The position numbers and the translations under genes were made by a program. A stretch of 64,000 nt of DNA, taken from contig NZ_JACETV010000003.1 in assembly GCF_013912375.1 (NCBI RefSeq), positions 186,001 to 250,000 on the forward strand, written 5' to 3'. The stretch is from Emticicia sp. BO119 (GTDB taxonomy: Bacteria > Bacteroidota > Bacteroidia > Cytophagales > Spirosomataceae). The notes under the pieces were generated by a model. The model did not search any database and was not told the DNA's origin. It worked only from the letters and a program-made list of their open reading frames with translations. Below are positions 16,565-25,289 of the stretch, piece by piece; the first letter of the stretch is position 1; each line of letters opens with the position of its first letter.

Positions 16565-17344
16565 TCAGAGATTTCTAAGAGCGTTTTTTTCAAAATATTC
16601 CTCCGGCGTCTCTCCGGTAAAAACCTTGAAATCATGGATAAAATGAGCCTGGTCAAAATAGCCTGCTTCATAGCCTAATTCGGTCAATGTTTTTTCCAGA
16701 TCATAGTCTTTCAATAAAGCATTGAACCGGACGATGGAAGCAAATTTTTTGGGCGAGGCACCTACTATTCTCCTGAATCGTTTTTCAAGGGGGCTTTTGC
16801 TGGTATATAATTGCCTTGCCAATTGGGTGATTCTGATATTACCCTTGGCTAACTGAATCTGGTGAATAGCTGATTGCACCAGAGCATCAGCCTGAATGGG
16901 TTGAATACGTGCCATCAGAAATTGTTCGATGATTGTAATTCGTTCCTGATTTGTTTGAGCTTCAGATAGACTTTCTTCTATTTCATTAAGTGATGATTTA
17001 CTGACAAAGTTTTCTAAAGAAACACTTTCGCCAAACAACTCATTCATAGGCTCTCTGAAAAAACAGGCAGCACCTGTTTCGTTGAAGAAAACCAGAACAG
17101 TACCAATATTTTTTGAGTTCTGAAATACCCTGAATTTATCCTGTAAGCCTGTAATGCCGGCTGTTTCTAAAGGCTTGATGGCTGTATTCTCAATTGTTGA
17201 GAGGTGTCCCCGGTACTGAAAACCCATTACTAAAGAAGTGCCGGGCAAAACCTTATATTCCATTTCCTGAGTGACCTCAGAAATAGCCAGTAATCTGACA
17301 TAAGGTTTCAGTGCATCAGTTGGAATAAAAGTGATCAGGCTCAT
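16565..17344 (-). CDS. AraC-family transcriptional regulator
   Basis: A 259-residue protein. The C-terminal ~100 residues form the two helix-turn-helix units of AraC regulators: ITQLARQLYTSKSPLEKRF for the first, and ELGYEAGYFDQAHFIHDFK then TGETPEEYF for the second. The N-terminal half (FIPTDALKPYVRLLAISE, LPGTSLVMGFQYRG) is of the DUF6597 sensor type, with no known ligand. It is the last gene of a minus-strand run (APH kinase, winged-helix protein, AraC) with gaps of only 2 and 9 bp, so it is probably co-transcribed with them and may control that operon. The 220-bp stretch to miaA (16345-16564) shows no recognisable feature. Confidence 0.85.
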   Translation of the reverse strand: MSLITFIPTDALKPYVRLLAISEVTQEMEYKVLPGTSLVMGFQYRGHLSTIENTAIKPLETAGITGLQDKFRVFQNSKNIGTVLVFFNETGAACFFREPMNELFGESVSLENFVSKSSLNEIEESLSEAQTNQERITIIEQFLMARIQPIQADALVQSAIHQIQLAKGNIRITQLARQLYTSKSPLEKRFRRIVGASPKKFASIVRFNALLKDYDLEKTLTELGYEAGYFDQAHFIHDFKVFTGETPEEYFEKNALRNL

Positions 17345-17353
17345 ATTTGAATA

Positions 17354-18436
17354 TTATTCAGCATCATATATATTTTCGCTAAAGAAAGTTTTAAACCGAT
17401 TGACAGATTTCTCTACAATGGCGTTTTCCTGTTCATTAAACTTGTAAAACGGTGCGATTTCTACATTTACTTCTTTGTTTGTAATGGTTCGCTGCCATGC
17501 ACCCACAATAGTTCCGTTAACAATTATCATACGATTAAAAGGGAAAGTCGATTTACTACCATTAGGATTGCCCTTATCCTCAGGCAAGAAAACCGCCTCA
17601 CGGTTTTTGTAGGCAATACCATATTCATCATAATCCGGCATCAGGAATGAATGCGTAGGATACTCTAAATCCTTCGGGCTGCATGGTGCATAAATATATT
17701 CATATTTATCAACTTTTGTATGAATAAAATAAGGCGGAAGGTTAGCAATACCAACACGGGCTTCTTTCATGGTTAAACCCGACCACCACACAAAATCCTG
17801 TGCTGTAGCAGGGCCACGGCTTGTAAAATAGCGTAAGGCCAGCTGGCTTAAGGCTTCTTCCTGGCTTAATGGCCGGGTAGGCGGTACACGTTCATCAATC
17901 AGAGCATATGTAAATTGTTTTCCCTGTCGGGGTCCACTACAGATAAGGCCATCCAGTTCGGCCTGCATCATGATACAACTTAATCCAACAGTGTCTGTTA
18001 TGATGCCCGCCTCCTGAAAAGCTGCATTCAGAATAGCTCTGGTAAGAGATTTACCACCTTCCAGTTTTTTGACCATTATATCGTTGCACTTATTGAATAC
18101 GGTGCTATCAAGACCATTCTTTCGATATTGATAGGCATTGAAAGCATGTACTCTCGGAGCTGTGAGCGTAAGTAGCCATCTGAGATCGGCCGGGCTTACA
18201 AAATGCCAGGTGGGGCGCATCACATGTGTTCGTAGAATTTTCCCCTCATTAATAGCGAGCTCTACATCAGTTTCATTTATTTTGTTCAGGCGCAATCCTA
18301 TAGCCCATTTTGACATGGCATATTCCTGTGCCTGTACTGCCACCAGCCACGAAACAATTTCTTCAGGTCTGGTAAACTTCGTTTCTGTGATTTGCTGATT
18401 ATAAAGCCTGTGTGCAATTATTTCGTTGTTGGTCAT
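17354..18436 (-). CDS. Winged-helix DNA-binding protein related to AlkZ/YcaQ
   Basis: A 360-residue protein of the winged-helix family that includes the AlkZ and AlkX DNA glycosylases. The start EIIAHRLYNQQI, the VAVQAQEYAMSKWAIGLR segment with a Q-x-Q motif, RTHVMRPTWHFVSP and the late AGAW-like element (IIVNGTIVGAWQR) all fit. Characterised relatives remove alkylated or cross-linked bases from DNA, the Q-x-Q motif forming part of the active site, so a repair role is reasonable. It overlaps nothing but is only 2 bp after the upstream APH-like gene, so translation is probably coupled. Confidence 0.78.
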   Translation of the reverse strand: MTNNEIIAHRLYNQQITETKFTRPEEIVSWLVAVQAQEYAMSKWAIGLRLNKINETDVELAINEGKILRTHVMRPTWHFVSPADLRWLLTLTAPRVHAFNAYQYRKNGLDSTVFNKCNDIMVKKLEGGKSLTRAILNAAFQEAGIITDTVGLSCIMMQAELDGLICSGPRQGKQFTYALIDERVPPTRPLSQEEALSQLALRYFTSRGPATAQDFVWWSGLTMKEARVGIANLPPYFIHTKVDKYEYIYAPCSPKDLEYPTHSFLMPDYDEYGIAYKNREAVFLPEDKGNPNGSKSTFPFNRMIIVNGTIVGAWQRTITNKEVNVEIAPFYKFNEQENAIVEKSVNRFKTFFSENIYDAE

Positions 18437-18438
18437 GG

Positions 18439-19425
18439 TTAGCCTAATTTGTTATAATCAAACCATCTTTTAATACGTAAATTTATGAATCTTTTCAGAT
18501 AAACTTCATTGATAAATGTATTTGACCAATTATTAAAACGCTGGCACTGCACACCTAAATAAAACAAATAAATACACTCGCCAAGCATAGGCAAAATCCG
18601 TCTCTCTTCGTTGGTAAGAGGTGTAATAGCCTCATAGCCTTTCAGAAAACTTTCTGCCTTTAGCAGATATTCATTTTCATCTACTTCTGTACTATAAATC
18701 TGCATAATATAGTAGGCTATATCATAACTCAGCCAGCCATTGCCACAGAAATCAAAATCGAAAATAGTAATTTCTTTTTCTTCTGATATGTTCAGGTTAT
18801 CAAACCAGATGTCAAGATGTATCACTCCCTTTCTTATTTGGGTTTCATCTACTTCCTTCAATTTTGCTGATAGATGTTTTTGTACGTACCTGATGAATTC
18901 TACCTCAGGGGAATCCTCAGGTAAAAAGCCAAAGAAATACCGAGGAGAGTCTATCAATAATTTTTCGGGCGTATATGTAACTCTATCCAAATAAAGATTA
19001 TGTGTCAGCTGATGGAACTCTGCCATTATTTTGCCAATCTCCTTATGTAGTTCTGGTGAAAAACTAAAGACCTTCTCTCCTTTTGCATACGAAAACATCA
19101 CGCCAAATCTCTCTCCTTCCGGAGCATTGAGTTTCTGAATATAATTATTGTTTGCATCAGCAACAGGATAGGAAACCGGAAGCTCATTTTCATGCAAAAG
19201 ATTTAATAATCTGATTTCCTCAGCAATTTCCTTTTCACTTCGCCAATTGAGGCTATAGACTCTGAAAACGGATTTCTGCCCGCCATCATTAATCAGATAT
19301 ACATGGTTTATACCTGTTTTTAATAGTCGGCAGGTGGTTTTCGTGCTAAGGTTATACTGTGCTTGTAAAAATAAAGACAAATGCCGTTCTGAAAGCGTTG
19401 AGGTAATGACAGGAAAGGGATTCAT
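18439..19425 (-). CDS. APH-type small-molecule phosphotransferase
   Basis: A 328-residue protein with the aminoglycoside-phosphotransferase/choline-kinase fold. The catalytic loop reads VIHLDIWFDNLNI (HxDxxxxN present) and the metal-binding segment is TIFDFDFCGNGWLSYDIA, where the usual DxD appears as DFDF. Such enzymes phosphorylate sugars, homoserine, choline or antibiotics; the closest general type is the HSK2-like group, but the substrate is not determined. It starts the tight three-gene run ending with the AraC regulator, suggesting a small stress or detoxification operon. Antibiotic resistance should not be assumed. Confidence 0.82.
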   Translation of the reverse strand: MNPFPVITSTLSERHLSLFLQAQYNLSTKTTCRLLKTGINHVYLINDGGQKSVFRVYSLNWRSEKEIAEEIRLLNLLHENELPVSYPVADANNNYIQKLNAPEGERFGVMFSYAKGEKVFSFSPELHKEIGKIMAEFHQLTHNLYLDRVTYTPEKLLIDSPRYFFGFLPEDSPEVEFIRYVQKHLSAKLKEVDETQIRKGVIHLDIWFDNLNISEEKEITIFDFDFCGNGWLSYDIAYYIMQIYSTEVDENEYLLKAESFLKGYEAITPLTNEERRILPMLGECIYLFYLGVQCQRFNNWSNTFINEVYLKRFINLRIKRWFDYNKLG

Positions 19426-19476
19426 TCAGGATAGTTTAATAATAGTGGGTAATGGTTTTGAAGGTCGTTTTTAGTA

Positions 19477-20028
19477 TTATGAAGTTTGCCTTTTAAGTAA
19501 ATGATTAATTCTGATACGGTTGTATTGTTGCAAAAAGATAGGATAAACGTTATAGATGATATTGGCAAAGGTTAGGAAAACACCCCAATCTATCATTCCG
19601 ATCACAAAGGCATAAACAGTAATACAGACAAAAAATACAAAGACCAGATAATGGAATTTCTCTTGCATATAAGATTTGCCTATCAGTTTTTTGAGTGATT
19701 GCTTATTTTCTACATACTTATATTGTGGATGCTGTGATTTAATGAACCGATTCACCAGATCTCCGTCTTGTGTATATTTCTTAATAAACCGGATTCCGAT
19801 TCTGGTATAAGGCTTTGAGGATTGGCTTAGCTGAATTTCACTTAATAATGAGGCAGGTAGAAAAATAACCAGACAGCTAATACCTATGAAAATATATAGG
19901 ATTTTAAGGGGCAGATATTGATAACAGAAATAAACGATTGGAGCAAATGCCAGAATAGACCAGAAGAAATTAATCAACTGATTGTATAAAACGGCTGTTT
20001 GCCTGATTTTCTTCTGCAGGTTGGCCAT
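19477..20028 (-). CDS. Small integral membrane protein, CrtO-like acyltransferase family (tentative)
   Basis: A 183-residue protein from ATG 20028 (the extra N-terminus from 20115 would cross a terminator hairpin and lacks a good start context). It has about four membrane helices (near residues 18-35, 38-58, 125-142, 147-165). The amphipathic segment between the pairs, with RIGIRFIKKYTQDGDLVNR, recalls the glycosyl-4,4'-diaponeurosporenoate acyltransferase family, which usually carries a similar GV/RFFKK motif. That resemblance is my reading of one motif and is weak; otherwise the function is unknown. It lies 51 bp upstream of the APH-type gene and may belong to the same transcript. Confidence 0.5.
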   Translation of the reverse strand: MANLQKKIRQTAVLYNQLINFFWSILAFAPIVYFCYQYLPLKILYIFIGISCLVIFLPASLLSEIQLSQSSKPYTRIGIRFIKKYTQDGDLVNRFIKSQHPQYKYVENKQSLKKLIGKSYMQEKFHYLVFVFFVCITVYAFVIGMIDWGVFLTFANIIYNVYPIFLQQYNRIRINHLLKRQTS

Positions 20029-20049
20029 TGGTTTTGTGGGTATTAAACA

Positions 20050-20085
20050 AACGAAAACCCATTCGGTGTGAACGGGTTTTTCGTT
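20050..20085 (-). terminator. Hairpin terminator of the beta-barrel gene
   Basis: AACGAAAACCC (20050-20060) pairs with GGGTTTTTCGTT (20074-20085) with one bulged T; on the minus strand it follows the 20130 stop codon and is followed by a T-rich run. It separates that gene from the small membrane protein gene. Confidence 0.7.
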
Positions 20086-20129
20086 ATCAACTTTAAATAG
20101 ATGGCATCTATCCAAAGGTTATGTATTTT

Positions 20130-22418
20130 TTAGAAATCGTAACCTAACGAAATATATAGTTTAGGCTTATTTACTTCTTTATCTTCAAGCCCCCATGCAT
20201 AATCAGCTTTTACAAAATAGCCAAGAATGGTAGTTCTTACCCCTACACCATATCCAACCAGAAATGGATTCTTGAAGTTGGTAACTGTTGCTCTGAATGG
20301 GTTATCACCGCCTCCGATCACCTCCGTATTCAGACTATTCTGGCGGTTAAATGGCCCTTTGTTACCATACCATGCAGTACCAATATCACTGAACCCGACA
20401 AATTGCATATTCCGCAGGAAGTTAGAGGTTATAGAACCTTTGGAGAAATATTGTGCCAAAGGCAGGCGAAGTTCAAAATTGGTTAATAAGTGGCTTGTGC
20501 CATACAATTTAGCAAAATTGAAACCCCTTAGATTACCTGCAAAATCGTAGAAGAGTATATCACGCAAATCGCGTGGTACACCTGTACCTTGTCCATTAGT
20601 AGTTTCAACACTACGGTTGATGGTATTTTCAACACCGCCCAGAAAAGTTACTTTTGGCGCATTGCCCAATGAGCGGCTATATGACAAGCGAGCGGCAAAA
20701 ATAAAGCTCTTCAGAATTCGCTGGTAATGACGGGCATCAACAACCAAACGGCTGAAGTTTTCGTTTTTGGTGGCAAAGCTATAGGAGCGTTCTAAACGGA
20801 TTTTAGCGCGTGTGCCTATTAATACTTTGCTGAATAGCGGAGTAGTATTATCATAAACAAGTTCGGCTTTATATCCTAAATAAGACGAGGTCAGATTCTT
20901 ACGGCCTAACTCAATCAGATCAACGTCAGTGGTCGTCATGAAGAAAGGTGAGATACCTGCGCGCAGATTCCGGCTGAAAGGATAATTGGCATATGCCGAA
21001 AACTTATTATAATACAGACGTCTGTCGATAGCAATGATAGCTGTCTGCGGTGTGTTGATATTCAACGGACGGAACAGATACAAGCTACGGTAATCTAATT
21101 CGCCGAAAGAAATAGAGCGACGCATGATACCCAAACCCCAGTCGACACGTTTTGTATTATTGTTGTATTCCAGAAAAATATCATGGTTTCTTAGCACCGG
21201 TGTAATAAAAAGCCCTAATTTGATATTATGGTTTTCTAATAAATCGTTCAGCACAAGGGTATTTTTCATACCCATCCGACGCACAGGATCCATCAGGAAG
21301 TCAGATTTGACATCGTTTGCAATCATGATATTTTCATAAGCAAATGGTCCTTTTATTTTAAGGGCTTCCCTGTATCTTCCTAATTTAGGAGTCGATTTAT
21401 CGGTATTATCAATCTTATTTCTGGCAGTTTCGTTCGCAAGAGATTTAATGATATTCTCGGCGTCGAACTCATAATTGTCTGTATCTACTTCACCTTTTTC
21501 TAAAACAAGTTTCTCTTTAGGCTTAGATAATTCTATTTTTGGAGACACAATGGCCTTCTTTTCCGGCTCATCAGGTTTTTCGTTGGTATTGGCATAAGCT
21601 CCACTCAGGTAGAACTCTTTCCACTCTTTCATGAAACGATTATAAGAAATACCGAGGGTACTTGTAATGCTTGATTCTTCGGTACGGATAATACGGGTCA
21701 GATTCAGGATATTAGAAATATTATCTTTCCCATAGCGCATAGCTATGTAATTCCAGATAGACTGGCCCACTGATTCAGCATCCTTACCTTCTAAATGAGA
21801 GATTTTTTTGTCTTTGTTTTTCATCACAGCAACCCGTAGGCGGTCAAGCACGGCAGGGTCTTCACTGTTTTCTGAAATATATGCGGCAATACCTGCCATA
21901 TACCATTCGGGTACGGTCAATAAAAGCGAACTTTGCAACACCTCTTTCAATGAGCCGCCATACAGCATATCATAGACAAATAACCGGGCAATTTGTCTGA
22001 TTAATTCCTTCCTGAATGTATCCTCGTTGCCTGTGTATGCAATCTGTACACGTGATTTAGCTAAGTTAAGAATACTACCGTCAAGGTCGATAGGGGCTGT
22101 CAGACCGATATTACTCTGTGCCAAATCTTTTGGTGAGTTGTAGAGGAAAATCTTCATGGTTGTGAAAGGCGTATAACCTAACAACTCGGTGATCCGGTCA
22201 TATTCACTTTCTGAGAGTTTTGCAGCACTTTGGGCGATTTTATCGCCTCCACGGTAATAATTAAACTCGAAATTATTACTTCTGATAGTAAGCCATTCAA
22301 ATCTTTTTTCCTGGATACGGTTTTTACCAAATTCTTCCTGCGTCGATGAAAAATAACTCTGGGCAAAAGCAGTTTGTATTCCTATGAAAATAAGAGCATT
22401 AAGGGTGAATAAGCGCAT
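20130..22418 (-). CDS. Peptidase-MA-like domain fused to a BamA/surface-antigen-type beta-barrel
   Basis: A ~762-residue outer-membrane protein; the ATG at 22418 gives a clean signal peptide (MRLFTLNALIFIGIQTAFAQ), while a start at 22451 is possible. Residues ~40-280 resemble a peptidase-MA/gluzincin-like domain (FNYYRGGD, MKIFLYNS, VPEWYMAGIAAYIS), but the HExxH position reads KELIRQIARLF and the EGlA motif reads AGIA, so it is probably not a peptidase. After a charged low-complexity linker (about 280-350) comes a ~400-residue beta-barrel of the Omp85/surface-antigen kind (GVGVRTTILGYFVKADYAWG) ending in Phe. It may be an assembly or surface protein. It follows the cmk/oxidoreductase pair by 66 bp. 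Confidence 0.7.
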   Translation of the reverse strand: MRLFTLNALIFIGIQTAFAQSYFSSTQEEFGKNRIQEKRFEWLTIRSNNFEFNYYRGGDKIAQSAAKLSESEYDRITELLGYTPFTTMKIFLYNSPKDLAQSNIGLTAPIDLDGSILNLAKSRVQIAYTGNEDTFRKELIRQIARLFVYDMLYGGSLKEVLQSSLLLTVPEWYMAGIAAYISENSEDPAVLDRLRVAVMKNKDKKISHLEGKDAESVGQSIWNYIAMRYGKDNISNILNLTRIIRTEESSITSTLGISYNRFMKEWKEFYLSGAYANTNEKPDEPEKKAIVSPKIELSKPKEKLVLEKGEVDTDNYEFDAENIIKSLANETARNKIDNTDKSTPKLGRYREALKIKGPFAYENIMIANDVKSDFLMDPVRRMGMKNTLVLNDLLENHNIKLGLFITPVLRNHDIFLEYNNNTKRVDWGLGIMRRSISFGELDYRSLYLFRPLNINTPQTAIIAIDRRLYYNKFSAYANYPFSRNLRAGISPFFMTTTDVDLIELGRKNLTSSYLGYKAELVYDNTTPLFSKVLIGTRAKIRLERSYSFATKNENFSRLVVDARHYQRILKSFIFAARLSYSRSLGNAPKVTFLGGVENTINRSVETTNGQGTGVPRDLRDILFYDFAGNLRGFNFAKLYGTSHLLTNFELRLPLAQYFSKGSITSNFLRNMQFVGFSDIGTAWYGNKGPFNRQNSLNTEVIGGGDNPFRATVTNFKNPFLVGYGVGVRTTILGYFVKADYAWGLEDKEVNKPKLYISLGYDF

Positions 22419-22517
22419 GGCGCATCGACGATAAGTAGAGAATTTTTCCATAGCTCTCTGAGTAATCCCGCTCCTTCAATCGGGTCAAACACTAATATCT
22501 TTGGATTATGGGTTTTC

Positions 22518-23576
22518 TTATAACGAATATAACGAATAAAATCGCTGAATGTTAGATTCAGGCATTAAATCTTTCTCTTTTTCTAAAAAATATAACATAT
22601 GCTCTGCAAAATAGGGAGCAAGCGATACCCCTTTAGTGCCTAATCCGTTGAATACATAGACGTTAGGATAAGCAGGATGGTTGCCCATGAAAGGTCGACG
22701 GTCTTTAGTAGTCGGACGAATACCTGCCTGCTGTTCAGTAATCTGGTAAGGAGTTTTAAGAAACTTATCGATTTTGCTGGTAATGGTTTCTTTGCTCTCT
22801 TTTGTAGTTTGCCAGTCTAATTGATTCCAGACATAGGTTGAACCAAAACGGTATTGTTGATTGCCCAAAGGAATAATCCAGGCTCCCTGATTGACAATTT
22901 CTTTGATCGAATAGGTTTGCATTGTTGCAATAAGCGTTTCACCTTTGGCCGGATTAAAAGGCAACCAGTTGAAATAAGGATTCTGGGAAGCATAATATCC
23001 CTCACAGAAAATAATTTTTGATGCCTGAAAGTTTTTATAAATAACTTTCTCTTCTGAAATCTCTAATGCCTGATAATCAAATCTTTCATTATGATAGGCA
23101 TTTGATTGAATAAACAATTTTCTGAGTACTCCAATCATCAAGGGTACATCTACCCAGCCTGCCGAGGTAGTAAAAAGACCACCTAAATGATTTTCTACTT
23201 CTTTATAGGCATCAGGCTTTACTAATCGGATGTATGTATCTAAATCATACTCATCGGTTAGTTGCAGAAAATGCCTGCGTTGCTGCTCGTTGGCATAAGG
23301 TCTGTAAAGATTGGTTTCGTGGTAGAAATGGCAATGTGTTTCATTTTCGAGCGAAAGATAGAAGTCTTTAAAATATGGAAAAATGGAATCGGCCAGCCAT
23401 GTTTTATCCAGATTTTTTCCGGTAATGGGGTTGAATATTCCTCCGGCAACAGCCGAAGAGGTCGGAATCGATTCATCATTCAGTATCAATACCCGCCTGT
23501 CTGCTTTCAGGAGTTGATACCCCAACAAAGACCCTGCAATGCCCTGGCCTACGATGATGTAATCGAATTGTTGCAT
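22518..23576 (-). CDS. FAD-dependent oxidoreductase (DAO family)
   Basis: A 352-residue flavoprotein. The FAD-binding Rossmann motif is IIVGQGIAGSLLGYQLL at the N-terminus, followed by VLILNDESIPTSSAVAGGIF, typical of the D-amino-acid oxidase/glycine oxidase group; the C-terminal RPTTKDRRPFMGNHP and VFNGLGTKGVSLAP complete the FAD site. Members oxidise amino acids or carry out thiouridine-related steps; the substrate cannot be told. It begins 6 bp after cmk and is surely in the same operon. Confidence 0.82.
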   Translation of the reverse strand: MQQFDYIIVGQGIAGSLLGYQLLKADRRVLILNDESIPTSSAVAGGIFNPITGKNLDKTWLADSIFPYFKDFYLSLENETHCHFYHETNLYRPYANEQQRRHFLQLTDEYDLDTYIRLVKPDAYKEVENHLGGLFTTSAGWVDVPLMIGVLRKLFIQSNAYHNERFDYQALEISEEKVIYKNFQASKIIFCEGYYASQNPYFNWLPFNPAKGETLIATMQTYSIKEIVNQGAWIIPLGNQQYRFGSTYVWNQLDWQTTKESKETITSKIDKFLKTPYQITEQQAGIRPTTKDRRPFMGNHPAYPNVYVFNGLGTKGVSLAPYFAEHMLYFLEKEKDLMPESNIQRFYSLYSL

Positions 23577-23582
23577 GAACCC

Positions 23583-24284
23583 TTATGCAGTAGTTTTTTT
23601 AAGTGGTTTACCCATTACTTCATCAGCCAACAAACAAACCACCTCTACCTGTTCGTCAAGTGTCATAAATGAGGTATCTACCTCAATGGCGTCATCTGCT
23701 TTTCTGAGTGGGCTCTCTGTACGGGTAGTATCTATTAAATCCCGCTTTTTGATATTTTCAATAATCTCTTCTAAATCTACCAAATCTCCTCTTTCGGCCA
23801 ATTCAATTTGTCGGCGATTGGCTCTGATGATTGGATCGGCGGTCATAAAAATTTTCAGTTCGGCATCAGGGAAAACCACAGTGCCTATGTCCCGGCCATC
23901 CATTACTACACCTTTCTTTTTGCCCATCCGGCGTTGTTGGGCTACCATAGCGTGTCTTACGGCTGTAATAGCGCTCACCTCACTTACCTGATTGGCAATA
24001 TATAGCTTTCTGATTTCATCTTCTACATTCAAGCCGTTCAGAAAAGTTTCATTTCGGCCATCGTTCGGGTTAAGGCGAAATTCGATATGAATGTTTTCAA
24101 GGGCTTTTTCTACTTCTTTATCGTTGGTGAATGTAATATGGTGCTCGAGGAAATACAGTGTAACTGACCGATACATTGCTCCGGTATCAATATAGCTATA
24201 CCCCAAACTCTTTGCCACTCGCTTGGCTGTTGTACTTTTACCACAACTTGAATAGCCATCAACGGCAATGGTAATTTTCTGCAT
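23583..24284 (-). CDS. cmk: Cytidylate kinase
   Basis: A 233-residue nucleoside-monophosphate kinase, ATP + (d)CMP to ADP + (d)CDP, essential for nucleotide and DNA synthesis. P-loop GYSSCGKSTTAKRVAKSLG, the IDTGAMYRSVTL CMP-binding segment, VMDGRDIGTVVFPDAELK and the LID region IKKRDLIDTTRTESPL are all present, and length is normal. It is the first gene of a pair with the FAD oxidoreductase. Confidence 0.94.
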   Translation of the reverse strand: MQKITIAVDGYSSCGKSTTAKRVAKSLGYSYIDTGAMYRSVTLYFLEHHITFTNDKEVEKALENIHIEFRLNPNDGRNETFLNGLNVEDEIRKLYIANQVSEVSAITAVRHAMVAQQRRMGKKKGVVMDGRDIGTVVFPDAELKIFMTADPIIRANRRQIELAERGDLVDLEEIIENIKKRDLIDTTRTESPLRKADDAIEVDTSFMTLDEQVEVVCLLADEVMGKPLKKTTA

Positions 24285-24401
24285 TCAATCTGAAAGTTTT
24301 TGCAAAGAAAAATCTAATTTGCGAGAGTAACAATCTGTGCAGACAGGTTTTAAGGATTATTCTTCGAAATATTCAAGAAATCAGGCTTTTAATTCCTTTC
24401 T

Positions 24402-25013
24402 ATGAAATCGGTAGGTATTTTTATTTTTGATGATGTTGAGGTTTTAGATTTTTCAGGACCGTTTGAGATTTTTGGTGTGGCCGGAAAACAGGGAGGTAAG
24501 GCGGGCTATTTTAACGTTTTTACTGTAGCTGAAAAACCAGAAATCGCTGCCCGGAATAACCTGATAGTTAAAGTAAATTATACTTTTAATAACTGCCCGA
24601 TACCAGATATACTTCTGATTCCAGGTGGAGGAGGATATAAACCTGACGGCACCCCCTTTGGCACAAGAAGAGAGATGAACAATTCAGAATTGCTGGAGTG
24701 GTTAAAATCTATGAACCAGAAGGTTGAATTATTACTATCCGTTTGTACAGGTTCGTTAATTCTGGCTAAAGCCGGTTTATTAGAGGGATTATCGGCCACG
24801 ACGCATTTTAAAGCTGTGGAACAAATGCGGGAGATTGCCCCACACACAACTCTTTTGCCTGATGAGCGTTGGGTTGATAATGGGCGGATTATTCTTTCGG
24901 CAGGTGTATCGGCAGGAATTGATATGTCTTTATATGTATTGTCTAAATTGTTTGGTAAAGATGTGGCTAATGAAACTGCGGCTTATATACAGTATGATTA
25001 TTGGCGGATTTGA
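24402..25013 (+). CDS. DJ-1/PfpI family protein (isonitrile hydratase-like)
   Basis: A 203-residue class-I glutamine-amidotransferase-fold protein without the AraC-type DNA-binding tail often attached. The nucleophile is Cys115 in LLSVCTGSLILAKAGLL and the Glu is in the N-terminal DFSGPFEIFGVA. A following STTHFKAVEQMRE and ILSAGVSAGIDMSLYV agree with the isonitrile hydratase (InhA) subgroup. It may hydrate isonitriles or act on reactive carbonyls; the sequence does not decide. Single gene. The 276 bp between it and the next gene (25014-25289) hold only that gene's -7 box. Confidence 0.82.
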   Translation: MKSVGIFIFDDVEVLDFSGPFEIFGVAGKQGGKAGYFNVFTVAEKPEIAARNNLIVKVNYTFNNCPIPDILLIPGGGGYKPDGTPFGTRREMNNSELLEWLKSMNQKVELLLSVCTGSLILAKAGLLEGLSATTHFKAVEQMREIAPHTTLLPDERWVDNGRIILSAGVSAGIDMSLYVLSKLFGKDVANETAAYIQYDYWRI

Positions 25014-25257
25014 AAATAATTGATATTTAGCCATGCACGATTCATTATATAAACTTTCTTCGGAGCAGCGTAAACATTAAGCCGACAGATGTACACTCCA
25101 GTCAATATATTTTAATTGAGGGCTGATTTTTTGCCTGAGAACATAACTATTCCTTTCAATGGCTATGAGAGACCCCTGCATTGCGTTTCTACAAGTCTCA
25201 CGTTCCTTTGCATCATTCCGTACTGAAAAGTGTTAATAAAATATAGTTATTTTTACT

Positions 25258-25265
25258 TATATTTG
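25258..25265 (+). promoter_or_regulatory. -7 box upstream of the 4HB-domain gene
   Basis: TATATTTG matches TAnnTTTG and lies 24 bp before the ATG at 25290; no -33 TTG was seen. Confidence 0.5.
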
Positions 25266-25289
25266 TATTAAATCAATTTTGTATTCATC

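Noticed and set aside
16459-16671. 70-codon minus-strand frame overlapping the AraC gene end
   Set aside because: It is an overlapping shadow of the AraC regulator's C-terminus without its own signal.
18439-19425. APH-fold gene as an antibiotic-resistance gene
   Set aside because: The fold covers many kinases and no residue pattern of aminoglycoside enzymes is clear; context favours a repair or detoxification operon.
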